A stretch of 26,076 nt of DNA from JAZNOQ01 sp045589215 (GTDB lineage Bacteria > Bacillota > Clostridia > Oscillospirales > CAG-272). This document shows, piece after piece, positions 13,200 to 20,679 of this stretch. Each line of letters begins with the position of its first letter. Position 1 is the first letter of the stretch. The position numbers were made by a program, and so were the translations under genes. Below the pieces are notes generated by a model that did not search any database, was not told the DNA's origin, and saw nothing but the letters and a program-made list of their open reading frames with translations. The stretch spans positions 1-26,076 of the forward strand of contig JAZNOQ010000025.1 of NCBI GenBank assembly GCA_045589215.1, written 5' to 3'.

Positions 13200-15806
13200 A
13201 TGAAAAGATTCAGATGTTTACGTCCGTTTGCGTTACTGCTCAGCTTGCTTATGCTGATCTACGCATTCCCCTTCTCCACGACCGCCCTTACCACCACGGA
13301 TGCATCGGATATTGCCGCCGAACCGACAAACGACATCGGTGCTTCCCTCTCCGACATCATCGACACAGAAGCCATAAGCGGAGTCCGCGAGGTCACGGAT
13401 CTGCGTGAAGAAAACGTCAAGCATTTTGCATTGCCCGACGGGACTTATACCGCGATCACCTACGCGAACCCCGTGCACCGCAAGGACGAAAACGGTATAT
13501 GGCAGGATATCGACAACACCCTGTCCATGAAAGCCGTAAAGAACAAGGAACGATACGCAACAAGCGATATGCGCGTTTCGTTTTCAAAAGCATTTTCCGA
13601 AGGTGAAGCGCTGTTCGCGCTGACCGAAAACGGTTACACCATTCAAATGGCACCGCTCTCGTGGGGAAGCAATACGGGAACCTCCGTAATGGCACTCACG
13701 CCCTCGGAAAATAAAACGGTAACCGTCACGAATACCGAAAAGCGCATCGAAACACAACGCTTTGACACCATTGAGGAAGCCGCCGCAGTCAACAACAAGA
13801 GCTCGATCGTTTACGAAAACGTAAAGACGAATACCGACCTCGAATATGTTCTCGACGGCAACGACGTAAAAGAAAACATCATTGTAAAGAGCATGGGCGG
13901 AAGCTATGTCTACCGCTTCACCCTCTCGCTCACAGGGCTCTCGGCTGCCCTTCTGCCCTCGGGCGATATCTCGCTCACCGACAGCGAAACGGGCGCCCAA
14001 AAATACACCATCCCCGCGCCGTATATGTACGACGCCAACGGTACGCTTTCGCACGACGTGCATTATACCCTCACCCCTGCGGGAAGCGGAAGCTACACCC
14101 TTACCGTCACCGCCTCCCCCGAGTGGATCAACGCGGAAGACCGCGCCTTCCCCGTTGTGATCGACCCGACGGTTAAAAATACCACCCAAATATTCGATAC
14201 TTATATTCTTTCAACTGCGCCCGATAGCAATTATGAAACGGAAACGTATCTTTCGGTCAACGATAACACCATCTTGTATTTCTTGTGGGCGTACCCCGAT
14301 ATTCCGGACAACGCGACCATAACGAATGCAAGCCTGCATATAAAACCAGTCAACTTGAATTCCGGCGTAGTTACACTTGGTGCATACCAAATGCTTGAGA
14401 GCATTCTTCCTTACAGCATCACTTGGAATAGCGCGGCCGCTATGACGAATTTTGGAATGGCGTCCTCCCCCCTTTGCACGGTCACATTAAGAGAAGTCGG
14501 GGCATACACCTCAATCAACCTGACAACGTTTGTTAGACAATGGTATGCAAATCCCTCCTCAAATTACGGAATTGCCCTAAAGAAGTTGGGAGTGAGTAGC
14601 TATACTGCTTTACTATATTCTTGTGATACCGGAAGTGATAATCAAGCGTATTTTTCGGTTACGTATCGTCTCTTTGAGGACGGGACTTACTTCATTCAAA
14701 ACGTTGCTACCGGAAAGTATCTTGCTTTGGCAGGTCCATCAGCCTCTGAAGGTGCATATATCCAGCAACAGGATTTTCTTGGGGAAGATCACTTAAGGTG
14801 GCAATTGACCCACGATTCAAGCGGCAATATCAAAATTCAATCGCTGTATAGCGATCGTTACATAACGACGAATTCTGCGAGCTCTTCCGTAACACAAACG
14901 CAGACCTTGAATGATTATTCTTCGTGGGCGTTTTATCAGACCGATTCCGGAAATTACAGGATTTTTTGTACAGCCTTTCCGCTCCGAGCATATAATACGA
15001 TCTGCGCGCGGTCTGATACAAACGGGGTTTATATGGCAAAGTATACTGATGACAATGGTTCCTATGATGAATGGAAGCTATACCACTGTAAATACACCTA
15101 TAATGTTCATCATTATTATGATCAAGGATATAATATTCGCTTCTCAAATGCATTAGAAAATATAAATTCATATCAAATCATATGTTCTAAAATATTATTC
15201 GAGCTATTTGGAGTGACTATCAACAGTAACATAAGTAATTACACATCCTGCGCGGATTCTTGTACAGGAACCCCCCCAAGCTTAATACATACTACAACCA
15301 CGTGTAGTCACTCTAGTACAAATCATAAAACGAGTGCTAATATTCGGCAAGATATCATTTCTCAATTTGGAAGCGGATCAACTGTTTTGTCACGAGTTGC
15401 TTGGACCGGACACCTTTTAGATAGCAGAAGTTCCAATTCTTCTTCTAGTTCACATACCATCGTTATGACGATTGGAATGGTGACTGATTCATCCAACAAC
15501 AATCTCTCAGCGGAAATAATTAGGTATGAACGTATATATACATTGTTGCATGAATCTTCTCATCAACTTGGTGCTCCTGATCATTATTGCTATGATAAAA
15601 ATAGTTCTAATTGCAACAATCCATCAAACGATTGTTGGCGTTGCGATAGAGGATTAGCCGCTGAACCGGAATGCTTGATGAGTTATCGTATGAATGACTT
15701 GGAAACAAAGCTTAATAATGGAACCATAGATACCATATATTGCAGTCAATGTATGAGCTCAACACACTCAAAAGGTATACTGACGCATCTTGAAAATCAT
15801 CATTAA
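13200..15806 (+). CDS. Secreted multidomain zinc metalloprotease (DNRLRE–ricin–metzincin)
   Basis: The 868-residue protein starts with a signal peptide (basic KRFR, hydrophobic core 9-24, cleavage likely near residue 29). Residues about 60-325 resemble the N-terminal region of large wall-associated/RHS-like proteins (FALPDGTYTAITYANPVHRK). Residues about 328-490 look like a DNRLRE domain, with paired beta strands and a TWNSA motif. Residues about 491-630 look like a ricin-type beta-trefoil (DGTYFIQNVATGKYLAL, then IQSLYSDRYIT). The C-terminal part carries HESSHQLGAPDH: H784, E785, H788 and D794 or H795 fit the metzincin zinc site, and M827 in CLMSYR is a plausible Met-turn. Several cysteines cluster at 797-851. 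There is no membrane or sortase anchor. The second half is clearly more A/T-rich than the first. It is probably a secreted protease acting on host or competitor proteins; the target is unknown. Confidence 0.85.
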   Translation: MKRFRCLRPFALLLSLLMLIYAFPFSTTALTTTDASDIAAEPTNDIGASLSDIIDTEAISGVREVTDLREENVKHFALPDGTYTAITYANPVHRKDENGIWQDIDNTLSMKAVKNKERYATSDMRVSFSKAFSEGEALFALTENGYTIQMAPLSWGSNTGTSVMALTPSENKTVTVTNTEKRIETQRFDTIEEAAAVNNKSSIVYENVKTNTDLEYVLDGNDVKENIIVKSMGGSYVYRFTLSLTGLSAALLPSGDISLTDSETGAQKYTIPAPYMYDANGTLSHDVHYTLTPAGSGSYTLTVTASPEWINAEDRAFPVVIDPTVKNTTQIFDTYILSTAPDSNYETETYLSVNDNTILYFLWAYPDIPDNATITNASLHIKPVNLNSGVVTLGAYQMLESILPYSITWNSAAAMTNFGMASSPLCTVTLREVGAYTSINLTTFVRQWYANPSSNYGIALKKLGVSSYTALLYSCDTGSDNQAYFSVTYRLFEDGTYFIQNVATGKYLALAGPSASEGAYIQQQDFLGEDHLRWQLTHDSSGNIKIQSLYSDRYITTNSASSSVTQTQTLNDYSSWAFYQTDSGNYRIFCTAFPLRAYNTICARSDTNGVYMAKYTDDNGSYDEWKLYHCKYTYNVHHYYDQGYNIRFSNALENINSYQIICSKILFELFGVTINSNISNYTSCADSCTGTPPSLIHTTTTCSHSSTNHKTSANIRQDIISQFGSGSTVLSRVAWTGHLLDSRSSNSSSSSHTIVMTIGMVTDSSNNNLSAEIIRYERIYTLLHESSHQLGAPDHYCYDKNSSNCNNPSNDCWRCDRGLAAEPECLMSYRMNDLETKLNNGTIDTIYCSQCMSSTHSKGILTHLENHH

Positions 15807-15845
15807 TCCGCGCAGTATAAGCATACTACGAAAGGAGTAATTAGC

Positions 15846-16568
15846 ATGAAAAAAACCTTGTTTATATCCATATTGATTCTTTTGTTCTTGCTTGTCGGAT
15901 GTAAATCATCAAACTCGCATCTTTCCAATGCAAACTCTTCGACGAGCGAATCTTCAGGTTCGTCCCAAGCAGACCCTTTGCCCAACGAATCCATCGGTGT
16001 TCGCAATCTCGAAGCGCTTAACGAAATGCGTGAAATGATTGAATGTACAGACGAAGAAAAATTGAATCAATACCTGAGAAGCGTAGAAGGCGGTGGTGCA
16101 CATAGTCGAGAAGATTTGATCGGGTTTGTTAGCATCATTGATTCCCTCCCTTTGGCAAAGTTGATCGAAGGTGATATTGTATGGCTTTCATACTCACACG
16201 GTCAAAGCCAAGACACCGGAGAAAATTATGACATTGTATACGTTACAATGCAAGCTCCGAGCGGCGACTGGGTAAGGATCGAATATGATCTCTCCGTTAC
16301 AACTATAACAGACAAAATAGAAGCAGAAGCACTTGAATTATCTTCATCATCGGTTCTATTGAAACCAATTCAAAACGAGGCTGGTAATGTTACAATTTTT
16401 TCCGAAACTCGTGAAATTCATCCTTCCGGCACGGGAAAATTGATTCAATGGATTGCTAATATAGATGGGATCTATGCAAACGTGATTTACTATACGAAAA
16501 ACGCCGACGCTGTTGTCGCTACCGATCTATATCGTAGTTTGACACTGTCTCGTATCACAGACCAATAG
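15846..16568 (+). CDS. Lipoprotein A (candidate partner/immunity protein)
   Basis: This 240-residue protein has a lipoprotein signal peptide ending LLVGC (Cys19), then a Ser-rich linker to about 45 and a folded domain of about 190 residues. I recognise no family. VRNL at 52-55 and IQW at 200-202 recur at similar spacing in lipoprotein C (62-65 and 193-195), suggesting distant paralogy. It starts 39 bp after the protease gene, with AAAGGAG before the ATG, so it is probably cotranscribed. The surface anchoring and position fit an immunity or accessory protein for the secreted protease; this is inference. It lacks the 100-bp module shared by the next two genes but is followed by the same hairpin. 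Confidence 0.8.
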   Translation: MKKTLFISILILLFLLVGCKSSNSHLSNANSSTSESSGSSQADPLPNESIGVRNLEALNEMREMIECTDEEKLNQYLRSVEGGGAHSREDLIGFVSIIDSLPLAKLIEGDIVWLSYSHGQSQDTGENYDIVYVTMQAPSGDWVRIEYDLSVTTITDKIEAEALELSSSSVLLKPIQNEAGNVTIFSETREIHPSGTGKLIQWIANIDGIYANVIYYTKNADAVVATDLYRSLTLSRITDQ

Positions 16569-16584
16569 TTTGTTTAAATTAACT

Positions 16585-16684
16585 CCCCACGGCACAGCCG
16601 TGGGGGAGCGAGGACGAAAGGAGGCACTATGCTGACACGACGGAATAAACGTATTTTTTCAGGCGCGCTGGCGTTTCTTTTGCT
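16585..16684 (+). repeat. 100-bp cassette module, copy 1
   Basis: This segment is identical base for base to 17695-17794. It comprises a GC hairpin (CCCCACGGC/GCCGTGGGG around ACA), a spacer, the RBS AAAGGAGG, the ATG at 16629 and the next ~18 codons of the signal peptide. Divergence begins abruptly inside the signal peptide. The hairpin lacks a T-tract, so it is a weak terminator candidate; RNA processing or a recombination site are alternatives. Confidence 0.95.
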
Positions 16685-17687
16685 CCTTTTCTCGTTTGCC
16701 GCCTGCCAAAATCAAGGCATAGGTGCGGACAGCCCATCCGACCCCGCAGAAACAACTGAAGCACCTTACGAAGCAACAACTGATGCCTCTGAAAATTCTG
16801 CCGGGAAATGGTATGATGACCAATTCATAGTCTCAGTAGACGATAGCGGTGAAACCCATACTAATATTCATTCATCTCTTCTATACTGCTCGTTTGAAGG
16901 ATATCTGAGTGAGGTTACCGATATCGTTTTAGCCACCTTCAATGGTCGTACCACTCAAGGTATAACCTACATCTATGAATTTTCGGTGTTAGAGAGTATT
17001 CGTGGCCTCGGGATAGAAGAAAGCATTGCAGTAAGCTCGCTTCCTTCCAACTGCACCGTGTTAGACAAGGAAATAGAGTTTTCTACATATGAATGCAATT
17101 ATCAAATAAACGAACGTTATCTGTTGTTGCTAAAACGCAGCAGAACCGCATATGACGAGGTGGATTCCTTCTCGTTTGCAGAAGACAGTCTGATTATACA
17201 TCTTAATTCTTCAGGGCGCGTAATGAGTGATTCTTCTCTATATGGAGAACCATTAAAAAACCACGTGCAAAACGACGCGATTCGCTCTGCAATGCAAAAC
17301 GGGACTTTCTCGGAGGAGCTACTGTCGCTTGTGGAGGAAAACCCGCTCTATCACGGCGAAAGCTATGAAGGCACCTCCGATATGAGTTCGGTACTCCTTC
17401 ATTCGGATTTCGTCTTTGAAATCACAGTGGATTGGGTATTTATGGAAACCTTTGACAAAACGGCAATTACCTATTCCTGTACGATTGACCGCACACATAA
17501 GGGAGAAACCGCGTACACCGAGATTTTGGTGAAATTTCCACACAATAACGACATCGTTGGAGAGCGATTCATTGTTGCGGTGAACGCAATCGATCAAGGA
17601 AATGGTTTCATTATGTCATCCCCATACAGCATTTTTGATGTATCGGAGCGAGATACGATCATTGCCCTGATCAACACCGAGAAGTAA
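16629..17687 (+). CDS. Lipoprotein B with two NTR/TIMP-like repeats (candidate protease inhibitor)
   Basis: The 352-residue protein has a lipoprotein signal peptide ending FSFAAC (Cys26), then an acidic Thr/Ser-rich linker to about 60. Two similar halves follow, about 84-195 and 252-345. Each shows a strand with (T/S)D(I/F)V (97-100 and 259-262), a long strand ending in a turn (YEFSVLESIRG, 116-126; YSCTIDRTHKG, 282-292), then a strand after a glycine or asparagine turn (NERYLLLL, 161-168; GERFIVAV, 311-318). This order resembles OB-fold NTR domains, the fold of tissue inhibitors of metalloproteinases. The assignment is pattern-based and not proven. The upstream metzincin gene makes a surface-anchored inhibitor role attractive. 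RBS and signal codons are shared exactly with lipoprotein C. Confidence 0.78.
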   Translation: MLTRRNKRIFSGALAFLLLLFSFAACQNQGIGADSPSDPAETTEAPYEATTDASENSAGKWYDDQFIVSVDDSGETHTNIHSSLLYCSFEGYLSEVTDIVLATFNGRTTQGITYIYEFSVLESIRGLGIEESIAVSSLPSNCTVLDKEIEFSTYECNYQINERYLLLLKRSRTAYDEVDSFSFAEDSLIIHLNSSGRVMSDSSLYGEPLKNHVQNDAIRSAMQNGTFSEELLSLVEENPLYHGESYEGTSDMSSVLLHSDFVFEITVDWVFMETFDKTAITYSCTIDRTHKGETAYTEILVKFPHNNDIVGERFIVAVNAIDQGNGFIMSSPYSIFDVSERDTIIALINTEK

Positions 17688-17694
17688 TAACTTC

Positions 17695-17794
17695 CCCCAC
17701 GGCACAGCCGTGGGGGAGCGAGGACGAAAGGAGGCACTATGCTGACACGACGGAATAAACGTATTTTTTCAGGCGCGCTGGCGTTTCTTTTGCT
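17695..17794 (+). repeat. 100-bp cassette module, copy 2
   Basis: This is an exact copy of 16585-16684, beginning 8 bp after the stop of lipoprotein B. Here the hairpin has one more base pair (17694-17703 with 17707-17716). It supplies the RBS, start and most of the signal peptide of lipoprotein C. Perfect identity over 100 bp, including synonymous positions, implies a recent duplication or gene conversion. Confidence 0.95.
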
Positions 17795-18656
17795 ACTTTC
17801 TCTTATTTCCTGCGGGAATGCTCGCAACAGTTTTGTCGCTCTCGGTAATGAGTCTGCGCTAGCTTCTTCGCCTTCCGACAGCAGTGTATCACAGACAAAT
17901 ATCCAAAGCTCAAAACCTTCGGTTCGAAATCTAATGGATCTTGCCCCCATCGGTTTCCACACCTACGAAGAGTACCTCGTCGGAATAAAAGATCTCGACT
18001 TACCTGACAACTTCATACATTATGAATCCATTTCTCATCTTGGGGCCTTTGATTACTTTGCGATTTATAACCTCGACGGCCAGGAAAGCCAATATGTGTA
18101 CGATTTACAAGTGAATAATGAATTTCAAATATTGCTAACGATCGATCATTCTTTTGATAATACGCCTGTTGACTGTTTTTTTGTTAGAAACGTTAACAAG
18201 ATAAACCTGCGAGACTTGCACGGATTTGATTTAGGCCCTTCTCCTGCCTCTGCAAAACACGTGTTTCACCACGGAGAACTCATATACATCTATAGAGATT
18301 TGGAACTGCGGCAAATCCAGTGGGCGCAAGGCGGTTTTTCGTTTACGATCGGCGGATGGTTATACCTGTATCCCGAAAATGAATCTACAGTCATAGGAAA
18401 GCTCCTGAACAAGGATCTTGCGCTTTCTGCATATGAGGAATACATTCTCCCGATTACCGAAAAGAAGCCTCCCGAACCACCCCCGTCGACAGACACCGCC
18501 GAGCCGGACGATTCCGCAAAGGAGGATAGCCCCGCAAAGCTGCTCATTGTAGCAGCGGTTAGCGCCGCATCAGGCGCAGCGGTTGCCACGGTCGTTTCGA
18601 TCTGTATTGCGGTCTCGAAAAAGAAGAAAAAGGCTGTCTCCAAAACAGACGAATAG
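17739..18656 (+). CDS. Lipoprotein C with C-terminal membrane helix
   Basis: The 305-residue protein shares its first 20 residues with lipoprotein B and has a lipobox ending SLISC (Cys25). After a Ser-rich linker comes an unrecognised domain (about 60-240) with VRNL at 62-65 and IQW at 193-195, both also found in lipoprotein A. Next is a Pro/Asp/Glu linker (242-264), then a hydrophobic Ala/Val-rich helix (about 268-292) and a lysine-rich tail. If both signals work, the protein is tethered to the membrane at both ends, with the central domain outside. It may be an immunity, receptor or scaffold protein of the protease locus. Codon use returns to G/C-rich only in the C-terminal linker and helix. 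Confidence 0.8.
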   Translation: MLTRRNKRIFSGALAFLLLLSLISCGNARNSFVALGNESALASSPSDSSVSQTNIQSSKPSVRNLMDLAPIGFHTYEEYLVGIKDLDLPDNFIHYESISHLGAFDYFAIYNLDGQESQYVYDLQVNNEFQILLTIDHSFDNTPVDCFFVRNVNKINLRDLHGFDLGPSPASAKHVFHHGELIYIYRDLELRQIQWAQGGFSFTIGGWLYLYPENESTVIGKLLNKDLALSAYEEYILPITEKKPPEPPPSTDTAEPDDSAKEDSPAKLLIVAAVSAASGAAVATVVSICIAVSKKKKKAVSKTDE

Positions 18657-18670
18657 CTCCACCTATAACA

Positions 18671-18693
18671 CCCCCACGGCACAGCCGTGGGGG
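18671..18693. repeat. Third copy of the cassette hairpin
   Basis: CCCCCACGGC (18671-18680) pairs perfectly with GCCGTGGGGG (18684-18693) around ACA. It is the same hairpin that begins the 100-bp modules at 16585 and 17694, and it follows the stop of lipoprotein C by 14 bp. The RBS and signal-peptide part is absent here, so the hairpin marks the end of the array. Confidence 0.92.
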
Positions 18694-18700
18694 AATGAAA

Positions 18701-18882
18701 ACGGGCTGTCTCATTTAGACAGCCCGTTCGAAAATAGCGGTCGGGAACCCGCTATTTTCGGGAACTTGGACGTTTTTGGCACAGAAATTGATCGATTTTT
18801 GTGCTTTTCAAATGCCAAAACGACGAATTTTGTTCGTCGAGTCCTATTTCGGGGGCTCGTCTCACCTAAGTGAGACAGCCCC
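18701..18882. mobile_element. MITE-like nested-hairpin element
   Basis: The ~182-bp segment starts with a hairpin of GGGCTGTCT (18701-18727) and ends with one of GTCTCAC/GTGAGAC flanked by GGGGCT/AGCCCC (18852-18882), so the outer ends are inverted copies of GGGCTGTCTCA. Inside are CGAAAATAGCGG/CCGCTATTTTCG (18729-18760), CGTTTTTGGCA/TGCCAAAACG (18771-18822, one extra T) and CGACGAA/TTCGTCG (18821-18839). No protein is encoded. The pattern suggests a non-autonomous element or a folded RNA. No target-site duplication was identified. Confidence 0.55.
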
Positions 18883-18899
18883 TTTCTGCGCCCGTGCGG

Positions 18900-18992
18900 T
18901 CAGGGCTTGATCTTTCCCGTGGTCTCGACGACGTCCGCGCCGAACGCAAGCGCCTCCTCCATTTCCGCGTCGGTCCTGAGGATCCGATTATC
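18900..18992 (-). pseudogene. Remnant resembling the C-terminus of a glycerophosphodiester phosphodiesterase
   Basis: On the minus strand a frame ending at 18900 encodes about 30 residues, including TDAEMEEALAFGADVVETTG and then KIKP. This resembles the last helix-strand unit of GDPD TIM barrels, where a G-(A/V)-D-x-(I/V)-x-T motif precedes the end. It continues past the stop of the isomerase gene in another frame and has no start of its own. It appears to be the tail of a deleted gene; the identification is tentative. Confidence 0.4.
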
Positions 18993-19782
18993 TACCCTCG
19001 CGGTACGCCATAATGGATTCCCGAAGCCGTTCTGCCGCCTTCGCCGCGCGCTCGTAATACGCTTCGGGCGTGATATCCTCGTAGATCTCACTTCCCCGAC
19101 GGATAAGCTCGAGCATCACACTGCCCTCATACGGGCTCTCCGCGATCTGCCGCGCAACGCGGTCAAAGTCGATCTTGCCGTCATACGGGATCATATGCTG
19201 ATCCCCGTCGAGCATATTGTCGTGAATATGTACCGCCTTCAGCTGTAGCCCAAACATCGGCATAAACTGCCGTCCACCGCTCGCGTACGCCTCGTGCCCG
19301 ACGTCCCAGCAAAAGCCCGCCTCCTCGAACTGCTCAAGGATAAACGCAAGATTGCCGTAAGGTCGGATATTCTCACACGCAAGCGTTACACCGCATTCCT
19401 TCGCACGCTCAAAGACCCGACAGAAGCGCTCGTATCCGCGCGTGTTCGGGCGCGGCGGCTTCGCACCCGCCGTGACGTGTACGACGAGCGTCGGAACCTC
19501 GTACCTTGCGCATTTCTCAACGCCGTCAAGAAGCCGCGCAAGCATTTCCTCGCTCCGTTCGCTGTTCCGCCACATATCGTTGACGTTCGAGGTCTCGCGT
19601 GAAAGCGGACCGTGCAGGTTTTCTACAAGGATATCGGTCTCTCTGATCGCCTTCATATCCTCGTCCAGTGTCTGCGACTCGGTCCCGAGGAAGGTGCATT
19701 CAAAGCCGTTTTTCCGCATCAGAGCGATCTGTGCTTCGGCGTCAAGCCCGGGGTAGCAGCCCCAACTGATTCCAAGCTTCAT
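18988..19782 (-). CDS. Sugar phosphate isomerase/epimerase-like TIM barrel, paralogue 1
   Basis: The protein is 264 residues from the RBS-supported start (GGAG six bases before ATG); an ATG ten codons upstream (19812) has no RBS. It belongs to the xylose-isomerase-like TIM-barrel superfamily (AP endonuclease 2 type). Candidate metal or substrate residues are E137 in ACENIRP, D160 and H163 in CWDVGHE, H185 and H187 in HIHDN, and E225 in MLELI. The exact substrate (a ketose, inosose or hydroxypyruvate relative) cannot be read. The next gene upstream is a close paralogue. It ends 34-bp-spaced operon order pfkA-rsmF-isomerase-isomerase. Confidence 0.82.
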   Translation of the reverse strand: MKLGISWGCYPGLDAEAQIALMRKNGFECTFLGTESQTLDEDMKAIRETDILVENLHGPLSRETSNVNDMWRNSERSEEMLARLLDGVEKCARYEVPTLVVHVTAGAKPPRPNTRGYERFCRVFERAKECGVTLACENIRPYGNLAFILEQFEEAGFCWDVGHEAYASGGRQFMPMFGLQLKAVHIHDNMLDGDQHMIPYDGKIDFDRVARQIAESPYEGSVMLELIRRGSEIYEDITPEAYYERAAKAAERLRESIMAYREGR

Positions 19783-19816
19783 GTTAGTCTCCATTCCGCC
19801 GCCTTGCGGCATATTT

Positions 19817-20614
19817 TTATTTTTTCTCCGCTCGGATCTCCGAGATCCTTCTCTCGATCCGCTCTGCCGCCATACGAGCGCGCTCGTAATAAGCCGCGGG
19901 TGAAAGCATATCGTAAATTCCGCCCCAGCTCTTCTTCACTTCAAGCATCACACTGCCCTCGTACGGGCTCTCCGCGATCTGACGTGCGACGCGGCTGAAT
20001 TTGATCTTGCCGTCATACGGGAGCAGATGAATATCTTTACATAAATAATTGTCATGCAGATGAAGAAGCTGTAGCCTCGATGCGAATAGCGGCATATGGC
20101 GTTTCCCTCTCCGCTCAAATGCCTCGTGTCCCGTATCCCAGCAAAATCCCGCCTCGGGAAATTGCTCGAGGAGGTACAGAAGCACGTCAAAGCAGCAGAC
20201 GTTTTCAAACGCGATCGAAACGCCGTATTCCCGCGCTCGTTCAAATACACGCTCAAAGCGGCAGAGTCCGATCTCACTGGGATACGTCGGATGCCCGGTC
20301 GACGTCGGATGAACGACGAGCGTCGGCACCTCGCATCTCACGCATTTCTCGATGCAGTCGTATATCTCCGAAAGCGCCTCTTCTCCCCGTTCGCCGTCGA
20401 TCCACAGGTCATCGATCCCGCCCTCTGCGGTCGGGTACGGCGCGTGTAGGCTTTCGACGATGATATCCGCTTCCCTGATGGCACGCACCTCCTCGTACAG
20501 CCTTTCAGAGCTGCTGTGCAGAAAGGTGCATTCAAAGTCGTTTTTCTTCATCAAAGCGACTCGCGTTCTGTCGTCGAGTCCCTTGTAGCAATCGTAGTAG
20601 ATCCCAAGCTTCAT
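19817..20614 (-). CDS. Sugar phosphate isomerase/epimerase-like TIM barrel, paralogue 2
   Basis: This 265-residue protein is similar to its neighbour throughout: MKLGI at the start, a central CWDTGHEAF, LHLHDN, then ARQIAESPYEGSVMLE, with equivalents of all the putative metal residues. The leader GGAATGGAGA before the start ATG is also conserved between the two, so the whole unit including the RBS was duplicated. Body sequences have diverged clearly, suggesting an old duplication with different substrates. The chosen start is the ATG behind the RBS rather than the one four codons upstream. Confidence 0.82.
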   Translation of the reverse strand: MKLGIYYDCYKGLDDRTRVALMKKNDFECTFLHSSSERLYEEVRAIREADIIVESLHAPYPTAEGGIDDLWIDGERGEEALSEIYDCIEKCVRCEVPTLVVHPTSTGHPTYPSEIGLCRFERVFERAREYGVSIAFENVCCFDVLLYLLEQFPEAGFCWDTGHEAFERRGKRHMPLFASRLQLLHLHDNYLCKDIHLLPYDGKIKFSRVARQIAESPYEGSVMLEVKKSWGGIYDMLSPAAYYERARMAAERIERRISEIRAEKK

Positions 20615-20679
20615 GTCACTCTCCATTCCGTCGCCCTGCGGCGGTACAAATGTATTTTGAAATCAACCCGTTGGTGCAG

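Noticed and set aside
16585..16610. GC hairpins at 16585, 17694 and 18671 as ordinary rho-independent terminators
   Set aside because: The stems are strong but no T-tract follows any copy, and two of them lead directly into the RBS of the next gene, so a simple terminator role is not supported.
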